A stretch of 64,000 nucleotides of DNA from Salinicoccus halitifaciens (lineage in GTDB: Bacteria > Bacillota > Bacilli > Staphylococcales > Salinicoccaceae): positions 120,015-184,014 of the forward strand of contig NZ_JAJNCU010000004.1 of NCBI RefSeq assembly GCF_021026095.1, written 5' to 3'. The position numbers were made by a program, and so were the translations under genes. Shown one piece after another: positions 1-7,683 of this stretch (the stretch's first letter is position 1; each line of letters opens with the position of its first letter). Below the pieces are notes generated by a model that ran no database searches, was not told the DNA's origin, and saw only the letters and a list, made by a program, of their open reading frames with translations.

Positions 1-1419
1 TTCATGCTCTTTATCCCTCTCCATTTCATATTTGTCTTTCTTCATTATGAATAATCCTGCATAGCCGTAAATCAGACTGATGATGATGACCAAAAATGCA
101 TACCAGAAAAACGGCAGATAAGCAAGTGTTGCGACACCGAGTGTGGCTGCCATGAACACCCCGCCGTCGGACCACGGCACCATTGGAGTCGTGACTGTGC
201 CGCCGGCTTCAACGTTACGTGACAGCAGTGTACGGCTGACGCCCTGCCTGTTGTAATTCTCTTCTGTGATCTTGGTGCCTGTGAGCAGTGAAACGTATGC
301 CGCCCCGCCGAAGAATACGCCGAAGAATGATGCAAGCATCGTCGTGACCGTCAAGTTGCCTGTGCTTGTGGCCCATTTTGCGAATATATCCCCGATGACT
401 TTGAATGCACCAATCGTCTGCAGCAGACCACCGACGCCGAGCGCAAGGATAATCAGCAGTATGACGTCCAGCATGAATGTGATTCCGCCGCGGTCGAGCA
501 GGTTATCGATGAACTCGATGCCCGTCGAAACACCGCTTCCGGTATACATCGTCCCAAGTGCCTCGATAATGCCGTAGCCCTGGAACAAAGCTGCCCAGAT
601 GCTGCCGAGGAGCGCCCCGAAGATGATTACCGGCACCGATGGCAGTTTGAAAATGAGCATCGCCACGACTACAGCCGCCGGTATGAGCATGATCCAGGAA
701 ATATTGAATGTATCCTGCAGGTTCGCCATCGTATTTTCTGCAATCGTCAGATCCCCGCCGCCTTCCATGAGGAACATCCCGACCACCCAGTACAGTATGG
801 CCGCTATGATAAATGCCGGGAGCGATACGAATGCCATCGATTTGATGTGCCTGAATACATCGACATTCGAAAGCGAAGCCGTCATCACCGTCGTATCCGA
901 CAGCGGTGACATTTTATCCCCGACGTAACACCCGGACAATACGGCACCGGCGACCAGCGCGACCGGCAGTCCGAAGCTTTCGCCGATGCCCATCATCGCA
1001 ATCCCCGCCGTGCCGGCTGAACCGAATGATGTGCCCGTGGCCAGTGACGTGATTGCGCAGATGATCATCGCTGCCATCAGGAATATGCCCGGGCTGATGA
1101 TGCTTAGGCCGAAGTAGATCATCGTCGGCACCACACCGCCGGCGATCCACGAGCCGATGAGGGCCCCGACCGCAATCAGTATGAGTGTCGCACCCATCCC
1201 CTCATGGATGCCCTTCAACAGGCCGCGTTCCATCTCGAAATAAGAGTACTTCAGATAAATCCCGAACCCCATTATGACGAACCAGACCAGAAGAAGTGCC
1301 AGCTGGATCGGCAGTTCCAGGATCACTATTGAGCCAAACATCACCACAACGAATATAATCATGATTGCAATCAGCATCGTTACGCTGGGCAGTCTCTTTT
1401 CCACATTCATATTGTTCAT
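1..1419 (-). CDS. NhaC-family Na+/H+ antiporter-type transporter, 3' end cut by the window edge
   Basis: Polytopic membrane protein of the NhaC antiporter family. The 473 visible codons begin at ATG 1419 behind AAGGGGGAAAGAT. They contain repeated hydrophobic segments and the family-typical GSWIAGGVVPTMIYFG stretch; a paralogue lies at 18053-19519. NhaC proteins are usually 450-510 residues, so little is missing. The visible end is a charged cytoplasmic-looking tail rich in Lys and Glu. The gene follows 1441-2172 by 21 bases and is the last visible member of the leftward operon headed by the FAD oxidoreductase. Family knowledge: NhaC members exchange Na+ or H+ for each other or for organic acids. 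Inference: here it may import the imino-acid substrate or supply sodium homeostasis during its use. The true substrate cannot be read from sequence. Confidence 0.85.
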   Translation of the reverse strand, partial: MNNMNVEKRLPSVTMLIAIMIIFVVVMFGSIVILELPIQLALLLVWFVIMGFGIYLKYSYFEMERGLLKGIHEGMGATLILIAVGALIGSWIAGGVVPTMIYFGLSIISPGIFLMAAMIICAITSLATGTSFGSAGTAGIAMMGIGESFGLPVALVAGAVLSGCYVGDKMSPLSDTTVMTASLSNVDVFRHIKSMAFVSLPAFIIAAILYWVVGMFLMEGGGDLTIAENTMANLQDTFNISWIMLIPAAVVVAMLIFKLPSVPVIIFGALLGSIWAALFQGYGIIEALGTMYTGSGVSTGIEFIDNLLDRGGITFMLDVILLIILALGVGGLLQTIGAFKVIGDIFAKWATSTGNLTVTTMLASFFGVFFGGAAYVSLLTGTKITEENYNRQGVSRTLLSRNVEAGGTVTTPMVPWSDGGVFMAATLGVATLAYLPFFWYAFLVIIISLIYGYAGLFIMKKDKYEMERDKEHE

Positions 1420-1440
1420 ATCTTTCCCCCTTGTTTTCAT

Positions 1441-2172
1441 CTATCTAATGACAAACCCCTTCGAATATATATCAGAATCATCAATATAAAATTGAGAATT
1501 CGATATCAGAAAATGCCGGAATCGAAATCGATCCCCTTCAACCTTTACAAGACTTGAATTCAATGTCCTGATTTCCCTCTTGCCAAAGTGCCGGTTCAGG
1601 ACGGCAACCACTTCGCTCACGGGATATGCGATAATCATCTTCTCTTCATTGACGACTGCATGCATATCTTTATGCACCAATACTTTATAGCCTGAAAAAT
1701 CATTCATGGCCTCGACATGCGCCTTCACTGCAGCAATGTTCTCCACCGACAGTTCAAAATCGACCGCTTCAACAGCGACCCTCTTCCCGTTCACGTGATG
1801 GATATAGGTATCTTCTGTGACCTCGTGAATCACTTCATGACCGAGATCTTTATCTTCATAAATATACTCGGCATCTTTTTCATGTATATAGTACGCTTTA
1901 GCCCTATTGATGCTGCCCCGCTCAAGCAATGAACAGAGAAAACCCTTCAAAAGCATATCCTTGTTATCGATCACGGAGCTGGAATGCATTTCGACATTCA
2001 GCTCAGAATCATGGATGATCAGATTTACATATTTGCTGCCACGCGGTTCATTCAGCAGCAGGTCGACATTGTCATATCCCTCAACGGTACCTTGCAGCTC
2101 ATCCTTATGCACAATTCTGAGCAGCTGTCCGTTGATATGGATGTCATGGCTGTTGATCACTTTCCGAATCAC
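1441..2172 (-). CDS. Degenerate proline-racemase-like protein lacking both catalytic cysteines
   Basis: 243 residues from GTG 2172, preceded by AAGGGGGTGGAAAA. I do not recognise it as a named family, but it can be aligned by eye with the epimerase encoded just upstream: a His near residue 9 matches the THTGG start, NEPRG near residue 42 matches the PPRG motif, LLERG matches VELG, and the C-terminal GDRFRFRHFLIS plus IYSKGFVIR match GSRFRAKLLS and ITGSAWIMG. The two catalytic cysteine motifs (CGHDT and CGTGT in the neighbour) are replaced by Lys/Asn- and Ile/Ala-containing sequence. It is about 90 residues shorter than a normal racemase. The gene starts 12 bases after the epimerase stop, so they are probably co-translated. 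Inference: a pseudoenzyme, regulatory or assembly partner in the same pathway. The homology is my reading and not a search result. Confidence 0.6.
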   Translation of the reverse strand: MIRKVINSHDIHINGQLLRIVHKDELQGTVEGYDNVDLLLNEPRGSKYVNLIIHDSELNVEMHSSSVIDNKDMLLKGFLCSLLERGSINRAKAYYIHEKDAEYIYEDKDLGHEVIHEVTEDTYIHHVNGKRVAVEAVDFELSVENIAAVKAHVEAMNDFSGYKVLVHKDMHAVVNEEKMIIAYPVSEVVAVLNRHFGKREIRTLNSSLVKVEGDRFRFRHFLISNSQFYIDDSDIYSKGFVIR

Positions 2173-2184
2173 TTTTCCACCCCC

Positions 2185-3189
2185 TTATATTTCAGGTATC
2201 AGAAGATACCCCTCGTTCAGCGGATCGTCTTCGTGGTAATAAAAATCATGCCGGCCCATTATCCAGGCGGAACCCGTGATGGATATCCTGTTGAAGGAGA
2301 TGCCCGCCTCTTCCCTTGTGCTGAGCAGCTTCGCCCTGAACCGTGAACCCGTGATGCTTTCATGGATGAATTCTTCATCAGGTCCAAGCACACCGTCCTT
2401 ATGCAGGGTCGACACTTTGGCGCATGTCCCCGTGCCGCACGGCGAACGGTCGATGCCGCCCGGCGGCACGACGACGGCATTCCTGGTCACTTCACCCGGC
2501 TCATACAGTTCCATATGGGTCAGTTTGTCGATGAACGGGAATTCAGGGTGCTGTATTTCATGCTGCTCATTGATTGCATCCCGGAGCGCCATGGCGACCG
2601 AGACGATTTCCTCGGATGCATCGACATCAAGCTTGAGTCCGAGGTCCGCTGCATCGATGATGCCGTAGAAGTTGCCGCCGTAGGCGATATCGCATTTGAT
2701 GTCCTTCCTGTCCTTGTAATCGACATACACGGTCTTCAGATGAAACGCGTCCGTGCTGACGAAAGTCACCTCCTCGACCTTGCCGTCTGCCACCTTGCAT
2801 TCCGCTTCAACGACACCGGCCGGGGTATCCAGCACGACGGTGGTGTACGGCTCGGTCACTTCCACATAACCCAGCTCGACGAGTGCCGTGCACGTGCCGA
2901 TGGTGTCATGTCCGCACATCGGCAGATAGCCGCCGGTTTCTGCGAATATCACACTGAAATCCGTTCCCTCCTTCAAGGGAGGGAGCACAATCGTACTGCT
3001 CATCACATCATGACCCCGCGGCGGGTAGACGAGGAACTTCCGGATATGATCATGGTTCTCCTTCATATCGAGCATCTTTTCCTGAATCGTCTCCCCCTTC
3101 AATTCCGGCATGCCGGTGAGGACTGTCCGTGTCGGGTTGCCGCCCGTATGTGTATCGATGGTCAAAAACTGTTTTGAATGGATGTTCAT
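2185..3189 (-). CDS. Proline racemase / 4-hydroxyproline 2-epimerase family enzyme
   Basis: 334 residues, the normal length for the cofactor-independent proline racemase fold. Both catalytic cysteines are present: Cys92 in MCGHDTIG and Cys251 in DRSPCGTGT. A Cys pair is the mark of racemases and epimerases; trans-3-hydroxyproline dehydratases have Thr at the second site. It should invert C-alpha of proline or trans-4-hydroxy-L-proline to give the D (cis) isomer. ATG 3189 has AGGAGG eight bases upstream and overlaps the stop of the upstream FAD oxidoreductase gene (ATGA). The adjoining multi-subunit D-amino acid dehydrogenase genes favour 4-hydroxyproline epimerase, but proline racemase cannot be excluded from motifs alone. 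Confidence 0.88.
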   Translation of the reverse strand: MNIHSKQFLTIDTHTGGNPTRTVLTGMPELKGETIQEKMLDMKENHDHIRKFLVYPPRGHDVMSSTIVLPPLKEGTDFSVIFAETGGYLPMCGHDTIGTCTALVELGYVEVTEPYTTVVLDTPAGVVEAECKVADGKVEEVTFVSTDAFHLKTVYVDYKDRKDIKCDIAYGGNFYGIIDAADLGLKLDVDASEEIVSVAMALRDAINEQHEIQHPEFPFIDKLTHMELYEPGEVTRNAVVVPPGGIDRSPCGTGTCAKVSTLHKDGVLGPDEEFIHESITGSRFRAKLLSTREEAGISFNRISITGSAWIMGRHDFYYHEDDPLNEGYLLIPEI

Positions 3190-4361
3190 AAAGCTGCCTC
3201 CTTGAATCTCGACAGGCTGAGCGGACTGATGTCTTCGGTGAGCGAGCCGGTGACCATGTCACTCATCCATCTGCCGGTGATGGCGCTGAGCCCGATGCCG
3301 TCACCTTCATGCCCTGCCGCAATATAATAATTTCCGATATCCGTACCGGATATGATCGGCAGATGGTCGGGCGTCCACGGCCTGAGTCCGGCATAGGAGC
3401 GTATGATGTTCAAATCCTTCATCTTCGGAAAGTATTCGATCGCCCGTTGTGCAATCAGCCGGATGACGCGGGGATTCACCTTCGTATCGAAGCCGGTGAA
3501 TTCACGGCTGCTACCGATCAGGAAATTCTGGCTCTCCGTCGGTTCATGCACCAGGGCGATGCCGTAATCATTCATCGCTTCCGGGGCGACCCGCTCCCGC
3601 CCGAACTTCGTCATCAAATATCCAAACTCCTGAATTTTTCGTGTCCCCATCAGTTCCGTCCGTGATGCGACCAGTATATGGCCCTTCCTCGGCGTGATCG
3701 GCAGATCGATATCGAGCATCCTGCTGATTTCAGGGGCGTAAATGCCGCCTGCATTGATCACTTTATTCGCGGTGAAAGATTTTTCTCCGGAATATATTTT
3801 GAACGTTCCCCCATCCATCTTTTTAATATCGGTGACCGGTGAATGTTCATATAAAGTGAAATCGTACTTTTCCGCTTCATTGATCAGCGAGAATGTCAGC
3901 ATGTAGGGATTCACGGTCGAATCATTTGTACACTCGAGCCCGCCCGTCAGGTGATCGGAAAAATGTTTGGAGTCATTCTTCAGATCTTCTTTTGTGAGCT
4001 TGTTGAAGAACCGCTGCTCGCCGTTCGCCTGATTATGCCGGTCGACCCATATATAAGCCTGCTCCAGCTCCTCTTCATTCGCACAGAGGAAGATGCTGCC
4101 CGGATGCCTGAATTCGAACGGCATTTCAAGCTCTTCCGACAATTCCTTGATCAGCGCCTGGCTCTGGATTGCCATCCTGCTGTCGAAGCCCGGCTCCTTA
4201 TCTATCAGCAGGACATTGCCGTCGCACTTTGAAGTCGTGCCTGATGCGACCGTATGCTTTTCGATCATCCCTACATTCAACCCTTTTTTTGCGGTGTAAT
4301 AGGCGATGCTTGCACCGATGATGCCGCCGCCGATGATCATTACATCAAAATGACTGGTCAA
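3186..4361 (-). CDS. DadA-like FAD-dependent oxidoreductase (probable D-hydroxyproline/D-amino acid dehydrogenase catalytic subunit)
   Basis: 391-residue flavoprotein with the N-terminal dinucleotide-binding motif MIIGGGIIGASIAYY (Gly11, 13 and 16) and the C-terminal RPWTPDHLPIISG/GHEGDGIGLS segments typical of glycine oxidase, sarcosine oxidase beta and HcnC/OoxB proteins. Expected reaction: oxidation of a D-imino acid such as cis-4-hydroxy-D-proline, passing electrons to the Fe-S/flavin partner subunits encoded at 5918-7683. The start is TTG 4361 with AAAGGAGGG ten bases upstream; the next in-frame ATG would begin inside the Rossmann motif. It is the first gene of the leftward operon and has a sigma-54-like promoter at 4391-4406. 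Confidence 0.85.
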   Translation of the reverse strand: MTSHFDVMIIGGGIIGASIAYYTAKKGLNVGMIEKHTVASGTTSKCDGNVLLIDKEPGFDSRMAIQSQALIKELSEELEMPFEFRHPGSIFLCANEEELEQAYIWVDRHNQANGEQRFFNKLTKEDLKNDSKHFSDHLTGGLECTNDSTVNPYMLTFSLINEAEKYDFTLYEHSPVTDIKKMDGGTFKIYSGEKSFTANKVINAGGIYAPEISRMLDIDLPITPRKGHILVASRTELMGTRKIQEFGYLMTKFGRERVAPEAMNDYGIALVHEPTESQNFLIGSSREFTGFDTKVNPRVIRLIAQRAIEYFPKMKDLNIIRSYAGLRPWTPDHLPIISGTDIGNYYIAAGHEGDGIGLSAITGRWMSDMVTGSLTEDISPLSLSRFKEAAL

Positions 4362-4390
4362 TATGCCACTCCCTCCTTTAACTGTATATA

Positions 4391-4406
4391 AGAAATAAGC
4401 GTGCCA
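4391..4406 (-). promoter_or_regulatory. Sigma-54-like (-24/-12) promoter of the leftward operon
   Basis: On the minus strand the sequence reads TGGCACG, four bases, then TTTCT. The -24 box matches the sigma-54 consensus exactly. The -12 box differs from TTGCW at the G. A practically identical site (CTGGCACGYTTATTTCTTAT shared) lies in front of the rightward arm at 5865-5880. The predicted transcription start would be near 4380, just ahead of the AAAGGAGGG ribosome binding site. The activator encoded next door has the GAFTGA loop needed to act on sigma-54. Confidence 0.65.
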
Positions 4407-4434
4407 GCTTTAAACATGATGTTACTATTATCGT

Positions 4435-4463
4435 TTGTGATAAAGTGTAAAGAATCTTATAAT
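4435..4463 (+). promoter_or_regulatory. Sigma-A promoter of the activator gene
   Basis: TTGTGA at 4435-4440, a 17-base spacer and a perfect TATAAT at 4458-4463, 33 bases before the activator start codon. This suggests the enhancer-binding protein is made by the housekeeping polymerase while its targets use the sigma-54-like sites on either side. Confidence 0.65.
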
Positions 4464-4495
4464 CAGTATAATAAAGTTTACAGAAGGAGATGCCC

Positions 4496-5863
4496 ATGAT
4501 TGAAAAGAAAATGATTGAAGTCCTCATCAATTTTTACAACCATTCATTCACGATCATCGATAAAGACGAGAAACTGATTTACTGGAGCGACCGTGCATCC
4601 GAAATATTCAACCTGAAGCATGAAGATGTCATCGGGAAGGACATCAAGGAAGTGTTCTCGGAAGACCAGCTGCTCATACTGGAATCTTTACGGGATAACA
4701 AATCTTTCGAAAAGAAGCGGCATAAGGCCACCCCGGACATCTATGTGGACATCAAGGCGGAACCGGTCACTGTGGACGGGGAAGTCCTCGGCGCCGTCGT
4801 CTCCGAAGTGGACGTCACTTCGCAGATCAAAAGGGAAAAGGAGATGGAGGCACTCAAAAGCAAAGTCGATATTTTGAGCGATAACGTCAAGCAGTTGAAC
4901 AATGACAACCATTTCAAGAACATCATCTATAAGAGCTCCATCATGGAAAACTTGAAGAATCAGATCGAGAAAGCTGCGCGTACGGATGCAAACATCCTCA
5001 TCACCGGTGAAACCGGTGTCGGCAAGGAGCTGTTCGCCCAGGCGATACATAAGATCAGCGGGCTCCGGGGCGATATGATCCCGCTCAACTGCGGTGCGAT
5101 TCCGAATGAATTGTTCGAGTCGGAACTGTTCGGCTATGACAGGGGCGCCTTCACCGGCGCAAGCAAAGAAGGCAACAAGGGTAAAATCGAGCTTGCGGAG
5201 GACGGGACTTTATTCCTTGATGAAATCGGTGAGATGCCGCTCGAGATGCAGGTGAAATTCCTGCGCATACTGCAGGAAAGGAAATATTTCAAACTGGGCG
5301 GGAAGAAGGAGATGACGACGAACTTCAGGCTGGTGTCCGCCACCAATAAGAGGATCACCGAACTGCTGTCTTCCGACAACTTCCGTTCCGACCTGCTCTA
5401 CCGGATCAATGTCATCAACATCCACATCCCGCCGCTCAGAGAGAGGCCGGACGATATTGAATCACTGTTCTATTATTATCTGTTCCAGCTGTCCGAGAAG
5501 TACAATACCGACCTCATGTATGCAGACCAGGAACTGCTCCGGCAGATCAGGGAATATGAATGGCCGGGCAATGCACGCGAGCTCATCAATGTCGTCGAAC
5601 GGCTAGTGATATTCTCGAACGGCGGCACCCTTGATAACGATATCTTCCATCAATACCTGCAGGAAGTCGGACAGAGCCGGAACCTCACGGCCTACACCGT
5701 CCCTGCCGGTGATGTCGAATTGAAAGAGTATGTCGACAGGCTTGAAGCGGATTATATCCGGCAGGTCATTGAAAACAATGATCATAACATCGAAAAATCC
5801 GCTGCGGTGCTCGGCATCAGCCGCCCGACATTATACTCGAAGATCAAGAAATTCAAACTGTGA
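4496..5863 (+). CDS. Sigma-54-dependent enhancer-binding transcriptional activator with PAS sensor domain
   Basis: 455 residues. PAS-like sensor domain about 8-110, short coiled-coil linker about 111-140, AAA+ sigma-54 interaction domain about 142-370, C-terminal Fis-type helix-turn-helix about 415-455. Walker A GETGVGKE is at 171-178, the sigma-54 contact loop GAFTGA at 217-222, Walker B GTLFLDEIG at 237-245. A complete GAFTGA means it should truly drive sigma-54 polymerase rather than act as a TyrR-type sigma-70 regulator. ATG 4496 is chosen because AAGGAG lies seven bases upstream; ATG 4490 overlaps that site. It sits between two gene sets carrying matching sigma-54-like promoters and is presumably their activator, with a pathway intermediate as PAS or N-terminal ligand (inference). 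Confidence 0.92.
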   Translation: MIEKKMIEVLINFYNHSFTIIDKDEKLIYWSDRASEIFNLKHEDVIGKDIKEVFSEDQLLILESLRDNKSFEKKRHKATPDIYVDIKAEPVTVDGEVLGAVVSEVDVTSQIKREKEMEALKSKVDILSDNVKQLNNDNHFKNIIYKSSIMENLKNQIEKAARTDANILITGETGVGKELFAQAIHKISGLRGDMIPLNCGAIPNELFESELFGYDRGAFTGASKEGNKGKIELAEDGTLFLDEIGEMPLEMQVKFLRILQERKYFKLGGKKEMTTNFRLVSATNKRITELLSSDNFRSDLLYRINVINIHIPPLRERPDDIESLFYYYLFQLSEKYNTDLMYADQELLRQIREYEWPGNARELINVVERLVIFSNGGTLDNDIFHQYLQEVGQSRNLTAYTVPAGDVELKEYVDRLEADYIRQVIENNDHNIEKSAAVLGISRPTLYSKIKKFKL

Positions 5864-5864
5864 C

Positions 5865-5880
5865 TGGCACGTTTATTTCT
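5865..5880 (+). promoter_or_regulatory. Sigma-54-like (-24/-12) promoter of the rightward operon
   Basis: TGGCACG, four bases, TTTCT, beginning right after the activator stop codon and 38 bases before the first Fe-S gene. It differs from the site at 4391-4406 by one base over 20. Its -24 box is consensus and its -12 box carries the same T-for-G change. The independent recurrence at the head of both arms is the main evidence that it is functional. Confidence 0.65.
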
Positions 5881-5917
5881 TATTACTTGTTAAGATAAAT
5901 CATTTGAGGTGAAGGTC

Positions 5918-6193
5918 ATGGACAATAACGGGGATTTCGTCGTGTGCAGATGTGAAAATGTCACATATGCCGAGATGATGAAGGAAATGGAAAGAGGCGT
6001 GAACAATGCCAGGGAGATGAAATTGAAGACACGGGCCGGTATGGGATTCTGCAACGGCAGGACATGCGGGCACCTGATCAATAAAATGATGGATGAGACA
6101 GACAGCGGACCCGATTTCATCCATTTGAGGTCGCAGCCGCCGATCCGCACGATTTCTTTTGAAACGCTGGCAGGAGGTGCGCATGATGACTAG
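5918..6193 (+). CDS. BFD-like [2Fe-2S] protein, dehydrogenase complex subunit
   Basis: 91 residues with a four-cysteine bacterioferritin-associated-ferredoxin-like pattern: Cys10, Cys12, Cys45 and Cys50 (CRCENVT and GFCNGRTC). In heteromeric D-hydroxyproline dehydrogenase, opine oxidase and HcnB proteins this domain is usually fused to the C-terminus of the flavin/NAD subunit; here it is a separate gene. ATG 5918 follows GAGGTGA at good distance and is preferred over the GTG at 5909. The stop overlaps the start of the next gene. Likely role: electron relay between the two flavin subunits. Confidence 0.8.
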   Translation: MDNNGDFVVCRCENVTYAEMMKEMERGVNNAREMKLKTRAGMGFCNGRTCGHLINKMMDETDSGPDFIHLRSQPPIRTISFETLAGGAHDD

Positions 6194-6521
6194 AAGGATA
6201 CTGGACCATAAAATCCTCGGTCCGAGAAAAAATAAGATTGTGCCTTTTAAATGGAACGGGGAGACTTACTACGGGGCGGAAGGCGAAAGTATCACAGCCG
6301 CCCTCCTCGCCAATGATGTGCGGACACTCCGTCACCATGAAAGGGATGGGGCCCCGCGGGGCCTGTACTGCAACATCGGCCACTGCTCCGAATGCAGGGT
6401 GACCGTTGATGGTGCGCAAAATGTGCGCGCCTGCCTGACCCCTGTCCGTAAGGACATGGAAATCAGGCGGCAGGGCGCCCTGCCGCATCTCGTCAAAGGA
6501 GGCGGAGACGATGGATTATGA
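6183..6521 (+). CDS. [2Fe-2S] ferredoxin-fold small subunit (HcnA/OoxC-like)
   Basis: 112 residues with Cys63, Cys68, Cys71 and Cys84 in the plant-type ferredoxin spacing C-x4-C-x2-C-x12-C (GLYCNIGHCSEC then RAC). This matches the gamma subunit of heteromeric D-hydroxyproline dehydrogenases and the HcnA/OoxC families (sarcosine oxidase alpha N-terminal-like). AGGAGGTG lies five bases before ATG 6183. The gene overlaps the previous stop and the next start by 11 bases each, so the three rightward genes are tightly coupled. Confidence 0.85.
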   Translation: MMTRRILDHKILGPRKNKIVPFKWNGETYYGAEGESITAALLANDVRTLRHHERDGAPRGLYCNIGHCSECRVTVDGAQNVRACLTPVRKDMEIRRQGALPHLVKGGGDDGL

Positions 6522-7683
6522 TGTGATCATCATAGGCGCCGGGCCTGCAGGGCTCAGCGCCGCAGGTGTATTGAAGGATGATAAGCGCGTGCTCGTCATC
6601 GACGAATATTACCACCACGGCGGCCGGCTGCTCGGCCAGCTCTACGAGGAATCCAGGGGAAACTGGTGGAACGGCATGGAAATCGCCGATGAACTGTATG
6701 GCGGGCTTGAGGGTAAAGTCGAATTCAGCCTCGGCACCTCCGTCTACAATGCCGAGCGGGAGGGGTCTTTATTCACCATATATACGGATAAAGGCAATTT
6801 CACGGCCCGGTGCCTCGTCGCCGCGACCGGTTCCAAAGAAAACTCCTCCCCGCTGCCCGGATGGGAACTGCCCGGGGTCATGACCGTCGGGGCGGCCCAG
6901 GTGCTCACCAATTTCCACCGGGTCGCACCCGGCGAAGCCGGGGTCATCATCGGCATCAATCCCCTCTCCATGGTGATCGCCATGGAGCTCGGCTATGCAG
7001 ATGTGGAAGTGAAGAAGATATGCCTGCCTGCGGCAAATGACATCAATACGGCAACACCGAAAGATGCGTTGGAAACGCTGATGGGCCTCAGCCGGTCTGC
7101 CCCTTCGAAATTTTTAGCTTTCGCAGGCGGCGTCGGCCGAAGACTCACGCTGCTGCACGGTCCTGTGCTGAATTTCTTCCCTTCTGGCGGGGTGAGGACG
7201 CTCGGCCTCCCGATCTCCATCAAGGAAAGAGTCGTCCGCATCAATGGGACGGATCAGGTCGAGTCCGTCACCACCATTAAGACGAGAGCCGACGGCAGCG
7301 TGATTGAAGGGACGGAGCAAGAGATTGTCTGTGACTTTGTCTGTATTTCCGACGGCCTCTCGCCGGTCAATGAAATTACTTCGCTGTTCAATCTGAAGCA
7401 TGTATACCTTGAGTCCCTCGGCGGGTACGTGCCCCTCCACAGCGAGAAGATGGAGACCGAAATCGAGGGCCTTTATGTCGCCGGCAACATCACCGGCATT
7501 GAAAACGCCAAAGTCGCGATGCTCCAGGGAGAGATGGCCGCCCACCGGATTCTGGGAGATGAGGCAGCATCTGAAGACACTTTGAGGAAGATCAACGAAG
7601 AACGTAAAAACGCCAAGGTGAAATTCCATGAAGACCTGGATGCAGGCCGGGAAAAACTCCAGCTCTACTGGCTCGCGAAATGA
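6511..7683 (+). CDS. FAD/NAD(P)-binding oxidoreductase subunit (HcnB/OoxA-like)
   Basis: 390 residues with the N-terminal FAD motif YDVIIIGAGPAGLSAAG and a second nucleotide-binding fold. The C-terminal GLYVAGNITGIENAKVAMLQG segment is typical of pyridine nucleotide-disulphide oxidoreductases. It is shorter than HcnB (about 460) because the BFD-like Fe-S domain is encoded separately at 5918-6193. Together with 5918, 6183 and the FAD subunit at 3186-4361 it would form a four-component D-hydroxyproline or D-amino acid dehydrogenase, probably membrane-peripheral and feeding the respiratory chain (inference). Start ATG 6511 follows AAGGAGG inside the previous gene. Confidence 0.85.
   Translation: MDYDVIIIGAGPAGLSAAGVLKDDKRVLVIDEYYHHGGRLLGQLYEESRGNWWNGMEIADELYGGLEGKVEFSLGTSVYNAEREGSLFTIYTDKGNFTARCLVAATGSKENSSPLPGWELPGVMTVGAAQVLTNFHRVAPGEAGVIIGINPLSMVIAMELGYADVEVKKICLPAANDINTATPKDALETLMGLSRSAPSKFLAFAGGVGRRLTLLHGPVLNFFPSGGVRTLGLPISIKERVVRINGTDQVESVTTIKTRADGSVIEGTEQEIVCDFVCISDGLSPVNEITSLFNLKHVYLESLGGYVPLHSEKMETEIEGLYVAGNITGIENAKVAMLQGEMAAHRILGDEAASEDTLRKINEERKNAKVKFHEDLDAGREKLQLYWLAK

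Noticed and set aside
3186-7683. Hydrogen cyanide synthase (HcnABC)
   Set aside because: The subunit types match, but the epimerase neighbour, the separate BFD-like subunit and the sigma-54 activator point to D-imino acid oxidation. HcnC-like homology alone does not identify cyanide formation.
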